Below, piece by piece: positions 31,627 through 34,926 of a DNA stretch of 34,926 nt. The DNA is taken from positions 1 through 34,926 of the forward strand of contig CANQWD010000028.1 of assembly GCA_947627465.1 (NCBI GenBank), read 5' to 3'. The stretch is from an uncultured Clostridia bacterium (GTDB lineage Bacteria > Bacillota > Clostridia > Oscillospirales > Ruminococcaceae). Numbering within the stretch: the first letter of the stretch is position 1; each line of letters begins with the position of its first letter. Both the position numbers and the translations under genes were made by a program. Below the pieces are notes generated by a model that made no database searches, was not told the origin of the DNA, and saw only the letters and a list, made by a program, of their open reading frames with translations.

Positions 31627-32100
31627 TCATAACCGTATAATCTCCACCCCGCACCGTTCGGCGTAATTGACCGTGTAGAATGTTCCTCCGCTGTTTTGGC
31701 GCAGATAGCATATAAGAAAACCGCTGTGAGCGACCATATGGCGGTTTCGTTCAAGCATACAACTGTTTGTGTATTGCGGTGATAAGATACGAACCTTGTC
31801 GGCTCGTTCAAGAATAGAGTAATATCGCTTTTTCTGTTCGTCATTCCATTTCAGTGACTGCTGTTCGGGAGGGCAAGGCAGAACCATTACCAGCTTGATG
31901 TGTGGGTAGTCTTTCTTTAAGCGCATAACCGTTTCGGCAGCAAGAATATCAAAGCCGAGTGCTCCGCCGTTTCCAAAGAATACAACACCCCATTCTATCA
32001 ACTCTGTAACAGCCCTCTCTAAATCGGCTTGCAATTCGGTACTGTCGGGCGGCAAATTGCGATGCCCCGAAAAGCACGCCACTTTTGTTTTATTTATCAT
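31627..32100 (-). CDS. SLOG-family protein (DUF1273/YpsA-like)
   Basis: The product (157 aa) has a Rossmann-like SLOG fold: an N-terminal ACFSGHRNLP strand-turn, a GNGGALGFDILAAETVMRLKKDYPHIKLVMVLPC core, and a C-terminal part with ERNRHMVAHSGFLICYLRQNSGGT. SLOG proteins of this type bind nucleotides or nucleotide-derived ligands and are often found in phage and mobile elements, some in defence contexts. It is divergent from a small XRE gene with operator-like repeats between them, so the pair is probably one regulatory or defence module. The actual function is unknown. Confidence 0.82.
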   Translation of the reverse strand: MINKTKVACFSGHRNLPPDSTELQADLERAVTELIEWGVVFFGNGGALGFDILAAETVMRLKKDYPHIKLVMVLPCPPEQQSLKWNDEQKKRYYSILERADKVRILSPQYTNSCMLERNRHMVAHSGFLICYLRQNSGGTFYTVNYAERCGVEIIRL

Positions 32101-32131
32101 AGACTTCTCCTTTTTGATTATACTACTTTAT

Positions 32132-32186
32132 ATTATAGGACTATCTGTCCTAATTGTCAATAGGACATATTGTACTGTATTATAAT
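32132..32186. promoter_or_regulatory. Divergent SLOG/XRE promoter with TAGGAC operators
   Basis: The minus-strand promoter is TTGACA (on 32155-32160), 17 bases, TATAAT (on 32132-32137). The plus-strand promoter is probably TTGTCA (32154-32159), 18 bases, TATTAT (32178-32183). TAGGAC half-sites form an inverted repeat at 32136-32152 (TAGGACTATCTGTCCTA), with a third copy at 32161-32166. These are likely binding sites for the XRE protein. Confidence 0.75.
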
Positions 32187-32206
32187 TAACAAGAGGTGAG
32201 AAATTT

Positions 32207-32419
32207 ATGATATTAAGGATAAAAGACTTACGAGAAGATAACGACTTAACGCAGTCACGAGTCGCCGAAATATTGATGTGCGACCAATCACTTTACTCTA
32301 AATATGAACGGGGCGAAAGAGAGATACCGCTTAAACTTTTGGTCAGACTTGCCGAACATTACAATGTGAGCCTTGATTACTTGGTTGGAAGAACCAACAA
32401 AAAAGAAATCAATGAATAA
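32207..32419 (+). CDS. Small XRE-family regulator
   Basis: This 70-aa protein is almost entirely a Cro/CI helix-turn-helix (LRIKDLREDNDLTQSRVAEILMCDQSLYSKYERGEREIPLKLLVRLAEHYNVSLDYLVGRTNK). GAGGTGAG lies before ATG 32207. It is divergent from the SLOG gene and is expected to bind the TAGGAC repeats between them. It is not related to the XRE proteins at 10454 and 20748 beyond the shared fold. Confidence 0.88.
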   Translation: MILRIKDLREDNDLTQSRVAEILMCDQSLYSKYERGEREIPLKLLVRLAEHYNVSLDYLVGRTNKKEINE

Positions 32420-32451
32420 ATTACATTGAAATTATCATATGTCTTAAAAAG

Positions 32452-32489
32452 AAAAAGGATAGGGAGCATTACCACTCTCTATCCTTTTT
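32452..32489 (+). terminator. Terminator after the small XRE gene
   Basis: AAAAAGGATAGGGAG (32452-32466) pairs with CTCTCTATCCTTTTT (32475-32489), 14 of 15 bases. It is a near-copy of the terminator at 31577-31620 and is the last feature before the right end of element 2. Confidence 0.85.
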
Positions 32490-32539
32490 ATTATGTCAAC
32501 ATACTCGATTGCCCCGCGTTCCGTAAAACACGTTCAACT

Positions 32540-33580
32540 GATTTGGAGCAGCGCATTGGCAGAATTGTTCGTCAAGGCAACGAAAACAGCGAGGTCGGAA
32601 TTTTCAATTACGTCACCAAAGACACTTTCGATGCGTATATGATGAACATAATCGTCACAAAGCAGAAGTTCATCTCGCAGTTGATGAGCGGAGATACTTC
32701 GGCGCGTTCTTGTGAGGACGTTGACGAAATGGTTTTGAATTACACCGAAATGCAAGCGTTGGCAACGGGCGATCCGCGCATTAAGGAGAAGATAGAACTC
32801 GATACGGACGTTGCACGTCTGAAAATGCTTGAAAGCGAACATTACAACGAGCAGTACCGCCTTGACGATACAATCAAGAACGCGGAAATCGGCATAAAAA
32901 ATACCGAGCATAACATCACGGCGGCAAGGGAAGATGTTGAATTTGCGAAAGCGCACACATTACCCGAAGATGAATTCCGAATTGAAATTAAAGGCAAGCT
33001 CTACACGGAGCGCAAGGCGGCGGGCGAAGCTCTGCGGAAAGAAGCAACGGCTTTCCTCGCAAACAGCAACGGAACAATTCATTTGCCGATTGGAACTTTC
33101 CGCGGCTTTGAGTTGGCGATTGAAAGAGGTCACGCTACCTTTGGCGGTCAAACCGTTGAGGTCGCTGTGCGGCACGGAATAACTTACAGCGCAACTCTCG
33201 ACATCACGGGCGATATAGGAAACGTAACGCGGCTTGAAAACCTCGTTAATGACGGTATCGGTAAAAAACTCACAAAAATGGAAGAAAGCCTTAAAACTTT
33301 GCAAGGAGATTTAAAAGCGGCATTGGAGAGCAGGGGTAAACCTTTTGAACACGCGGAGGAACTTGAAACGAAAACCAAACGTCTTAATCAGCTTAACCTT
33401 GAACTTGAGGTCGGCAAAACGGACGAAGTAATTATGAACGACAGCGAGGATGAAAACGAAAACAGGGATAATCCCGAACAGGACGCTCCCGAACACAACA
33501 ATCCCGAACACGATAATTCGGAACACGATGGTTCAAGCCCGGATCGCGACAAGCCCAAACCGCCGCACGGCAGACGTTAA
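32540..33580 (+). CDS. Giant ICE helicase protein, C-terminal fragment
   Basis: Host sequence resumes at the GA core. It encodes the last 346 residues, starting DLEQRIGRIVRQGNENSEV (helicase motif VI with its arginine fingers). Next come an alpha-helical region with coiled-coil character (about 95-145 and 240-285), a GTFRGFELAIERGHATFGG segment, and an acidic Pro/Glu/His/Asp tail with short repeats (NPEQDAPEHNNPEHDNSEHDG). The upstream open frame back to 32426 runs through a terminator and the element end and is not a real N-terminus. Once rejoined with the other two fragments the protein is 3,265 aa. Confidence 0.87.
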   Translation, partial: DLEQRIGRIVRQGNENSEVGIFNYVTKDTFDAYMMNIIVTKQKFISQLMSGDTSARSCEDVDEMVLNYTEMQALATGDPRIKEKIELDTDVARLKMLESEHYNEQYRLDDTIKNAEIGIKNTEHNITAAREDVEFAKAHTLPEDEFRIEIKGKLYTERKAAGEALRKEATAFLANSNGTIHLPIGTFRGFELAIERGHATFGGQTVEVAVRHGITYSATLDITGDIGNVTRLENLVNDGIGKKLTKMEESLKTLQGDLKAALESRGKPFEHAEELETKTKRLNQLNLELEVGKTDEVIMNDSEDENENRDNPEQDAPEHNNPEHDNSEHDGSSPDRDKPKPPHGRR

Positions 33581-33681
33581 TTTGATATTTTTTGCCCTCG
33601 CCGTAGGGTGTGCTACCTTTTAAATTATGCAATAATCGTGCGACAAGCTTTAAAAATTGTCAGCGTTTGAGGCGTAATGAC

Positions 33682-33698
33682 AAAGGCGGTACGCCTTT
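33682..33698 (+). other. Small hairpin in the gap before the primase-like gene
   Basis: AAAGGCG (33682-33688) and CGCCTTT (33692-33698) form a 7-bp stem with a 3-base loop. TTTTTTTAT follows about 12 bases later, just before the next RBS. It may act as a weak terminator or attenuator between the giant gene and the primase-like gene. Confidence 0.4.
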
Positions 33699-33731
33699 CG
33701 GCGGGGGCATTTTTTTATAGGAGGTTTTGAT

Positions 33732-34703
33732 ATGTACTATGGATATACCGATGAACAGATACAGAACGCGAGGGACGCAAACCTCGCCGATTATTTTCGG
33801 ATGAGCGGCTACGATTGCGAGCTGCGGCGCGATGAGCTGCACGTCAAAGGCTTTGGCGGCTTTTACATAAATACCAACACCAACGAATGGTATTGCTTTT
33901 CAAAAAGCGGCAAAAACGGCGGCAGAAACGCCGTCAATTGCCTTATGGAAATGCTCGGTATGGATTTGAAAACCGCGCTTTCGGAACTCGTCGGAAGTCC
34001 AAATTTACGTCCGACCGATTACAAGCGCAACCCCGCGCCGCTCCCTAAAAAGCGCGAGTTGGAATTGCCCGAACGCGCCGACACAATGAAAAATGTGTTT
34101 GCCTACCTCTGCCAAACGCGGAAAATCGACAGCAAAATCGTCAGCGACTTGGTGCGTGACGGTCTGCTTTATCAAGATAAACGCGGCAATGCCGTTTTTC
34201 TCCACAAGAACGAAAGCGGTGAAATTATCGGCGCGGAGCTGCAAGGCACAAACAGTTTCAAGCGGTTTAAGGGCGTGGCGGCGGGAACGTCCGACAGCCT
34301 TTTCGCCGTCAAAATCGGTGAACCGAACCGCGCTTACGTCTTTGAGAGCGCAATAGATTTGTTGAGTTTCAAACAGCTTGCAAACCCCGAAAAGATACAA
34401 AACTGCGTTCTCGTTTCAATGGCGGGACTAAAGCCGAACAGCCTAAAACCCCTCGTGGAGCGCGGTCTTAAGCTTTACGCTTGCGTGGATAACGATGAAG
34501 CGGGAATAAAATTTACCGCCGACAACTGCTTGATACCTTGCAATAGGATTTTGGTGGAGAACGGAGTTAAGGACTACAACGAGCTGCTACAACTGATAAC
34601 CCACAATCGAGAGATAACGGCGCAAAATCTCGCGCCGCAAAATCAAGCCGCCGTTCAAAACGCAAGCAAAACGCCGCAGACCGTAAAACACACTCGCCGC
34701 TAA
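33732..34703 (+). CDS. TOPRIM primase-like ICE protein (DUF3991/TOPRIM)
   Basis: This 323-aa protein has a DnaG-like N-terminus (about 1-95) that keeps the fold signature GFYINTNTNEWYCFSKSGKNGGRNAVNCLMEM but lacks the zinc-binding Cys/His set of CHC2 domains. A DUF3991-like segment follows (about 115-200), then a TOPRIM domain with Glu in FESAIDLLSF (near 204) and the acidic pair in CVDNDEAG (near 255). Such proteins occur next to the giant methylase/helicase in clostridial ICEs and probably make primers or process the transferred strand. TAGGAGGT precedes ATG 33732. The C-terminal 40 residues are Gln/Asn/Ala-rich and probably disordered. Confidence 0.87.
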   Translation: MYYGYTDEQIQNARDANLADYFRMSGYDCELRRDELHVKGFGGFYINTNTNEWYCFSKSGKNGGRNAVNCLMEMLGMDLKTALSELVGSPNLRPTDYKRNPAPLPKKRELELPERADTMKNVFAYLCQTRKIDSKIVSDLVRDGLLYQDKRGNAVFLHKNESGEIIGAELQGTNSFKRFKGVAAGTSDSLFAVKIGEPNRAYVFESAIDLLSFKQLANPEKIQNCVLVSMAGLKPNSLKPLVERGLKLYACVDNDEAGIKFTADNCLIPCNRILVENGVKDYNELLQLITHNREITAQNLAPQNQAAVQNASKTPQTVKHTRR

Positions 34704-34776
34704 TCGGCGGCAAATTCTTCAAAAGCCGTTTCGGGTTTGCTGTGATTTTCGCGGCAAAAATTTTCTCTTTGAGAAG

Positions 34777-34870
34777 ATTTTGCCGACAAGTTCACGGTAA
34801 GGTCTATTTTAGAACTTTCGATTTTGCCGCGATTTTTCAAATCGGGCAGAAGGGGTTTTAGGGGATTTTT
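34777..34870 (+). repeat. Conserved non-coding block, copy C (host ICE)
   Basis: GCCGACAAGTTCACGGTAAG begins the copy, followed by GAACTTTCGATTTTGCCGCG and an ATTTTTCAAAT hairpin. It is nearly identical to copy B of element 2 and lies in the host ICE itself, just upstream of the oriT-like hairpin at the right edge. Confidence 0.75.
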
Positions 34871-34926
34871 CCCCTAACTCAATGCCATTTTGTTAGCTCC
34901 ACTAATCAAAATGGCTATTGAGTATA
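34858..34926 (+). other. oriT-like hairpin of the host ICE (truncated by window edge)
   Basis: TTAGGGGA...CCCCTAA (34858-34877) is followed by a long inverted repeat from CTCAATGCCATTTTG (34878-34892) to CAAAATGGCTATTGAG (34907-34922) and then TATA at the window edge. It matches the reverse complement of 11286-11355 in element 1 almost base for base. A relaxase gene would be expected just beyond the window. Confidence 0.65.

Larger units (their letters stand above)
18358..32541. mobile_element. Element 2: mobilizable element with sucrose operon, inserted before helicase motif VI
   Basis: The giant gene is split at CTGAT (18356-18360) and resumes at CTGAT (32538-32542). Inward from each end lies GTTGAAC (18361-18367 and, reversed, 32532-32538). 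The symmetry centre is exactly the GA dinucleotide (18358-18359 / 32540-32541), the same core that TnpX/TndX-type transposons use. Joining the flanks restores PSDLEQRIGRIVRQGN in frame. The 14.2-kb element carries its own recombinase, regulatory switch, oriT-like site, MobV relaxase, a complete sugar-use operon and a SLOG/HTH pair. Confidence 0.92.

Noticed and set aside
32426-32539. N-terminal extension of the C-terminal helicase fragment
   Set aside because: It reads through an intrinsic terminator and the right end of element 2; host sequence starts only at the GA core.
33470-33550. Short acidic repeats at the C-terminus of the giant protein considered as a CRISPR-like repeat
   Set aside because: They are degenerate coding repeats (PEH/DN units) without spacers of regular length.
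1-34926. tRNA, rRNA or CRISPR array
   Set aside because: None was seen by reading; the serine-recombinase elements insert in protein-coding motifs and not in tRNA genes.

Overview
The window looks like part of an integrative conjugative element (ICE) from an anaerobic gut- or rumen-type clostridium, probably Oscillospiraceae/Ruminococcaceae. This rests on gene content (giant ArdC/YodL/methylase/SNF2 protein, TnpV-like protein, large serine recombinases, MobV relaxase, clostridial Shine-Dalgarno sites) and not on any marker gene. No rRNA, tRNA or CRISPR array was seen.

The central fact is a nested structure. One giant host-ICE gene is split into three pieces (147-8023, 17478-18359, 32542-33580) by two unrelated cargo elements. 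Element 1 (about 8022-17477, 9.45 kb) lies in the codons for Gly-Thr-Pro of SNF2 motif III, with an AC crossover core. Element 2 (about 18358-32541, 14.2 kb) lies in the codons just before helicase motif VI, with a GA core. Removing both at these cores rejoins one open frame of 3,265 codons reading ATGTPVSNSM at the first joint and PSDLEQRIGR at the second. The ICE continues with a TOPRIM primase-like gene (33732-34703) and an oriT-like structure at the right edge.

Element 1, left to right: a large serine recombinase on the minus strand, a 50-aa ORF, a 175-bp MITE-like insertion with a 9-bp target duplication, a divergent small-HTH/XRE pair, a conserved non-coding block with an oriT-like hairpin but no relaxase, then cargo: an ECF sigma factor, a probable anti-sigma membrane protein, two small secreted proteins, a lipoprotein and an ABC exporter (two membrane proteins plus ATPase).

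Element 2, left to right: a different serine recombinase on the minus strand, a 48-aa ORF, a nearly identical HTH/XRE pair with the same operators, the same non-coding block with an oriT-like hairpin, a MobV relaxase, then a sucrose/fructoside cargo: LacI repressor, ABC sugar importer (binding protein, two permeases, ATPase), GH32 hydrolase, PfkB fructokinase and an HPr-like protein without the phosphorylatable His. After a terminator come a SLOG-family gene and a divergent small XRE gene, bracketed by two near-duplicate terminators.

The likely logic is as follows. Both elements use the conserved helicase motifs of a conjugative element as integration sites, share a regulatory switch, and share an origin-like sequence with each other and with the host ICE. 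They could therefore travel inside the ICE or be mobilised by its machinery, at the cost of disrupting the ICE's giant protein until they excise.
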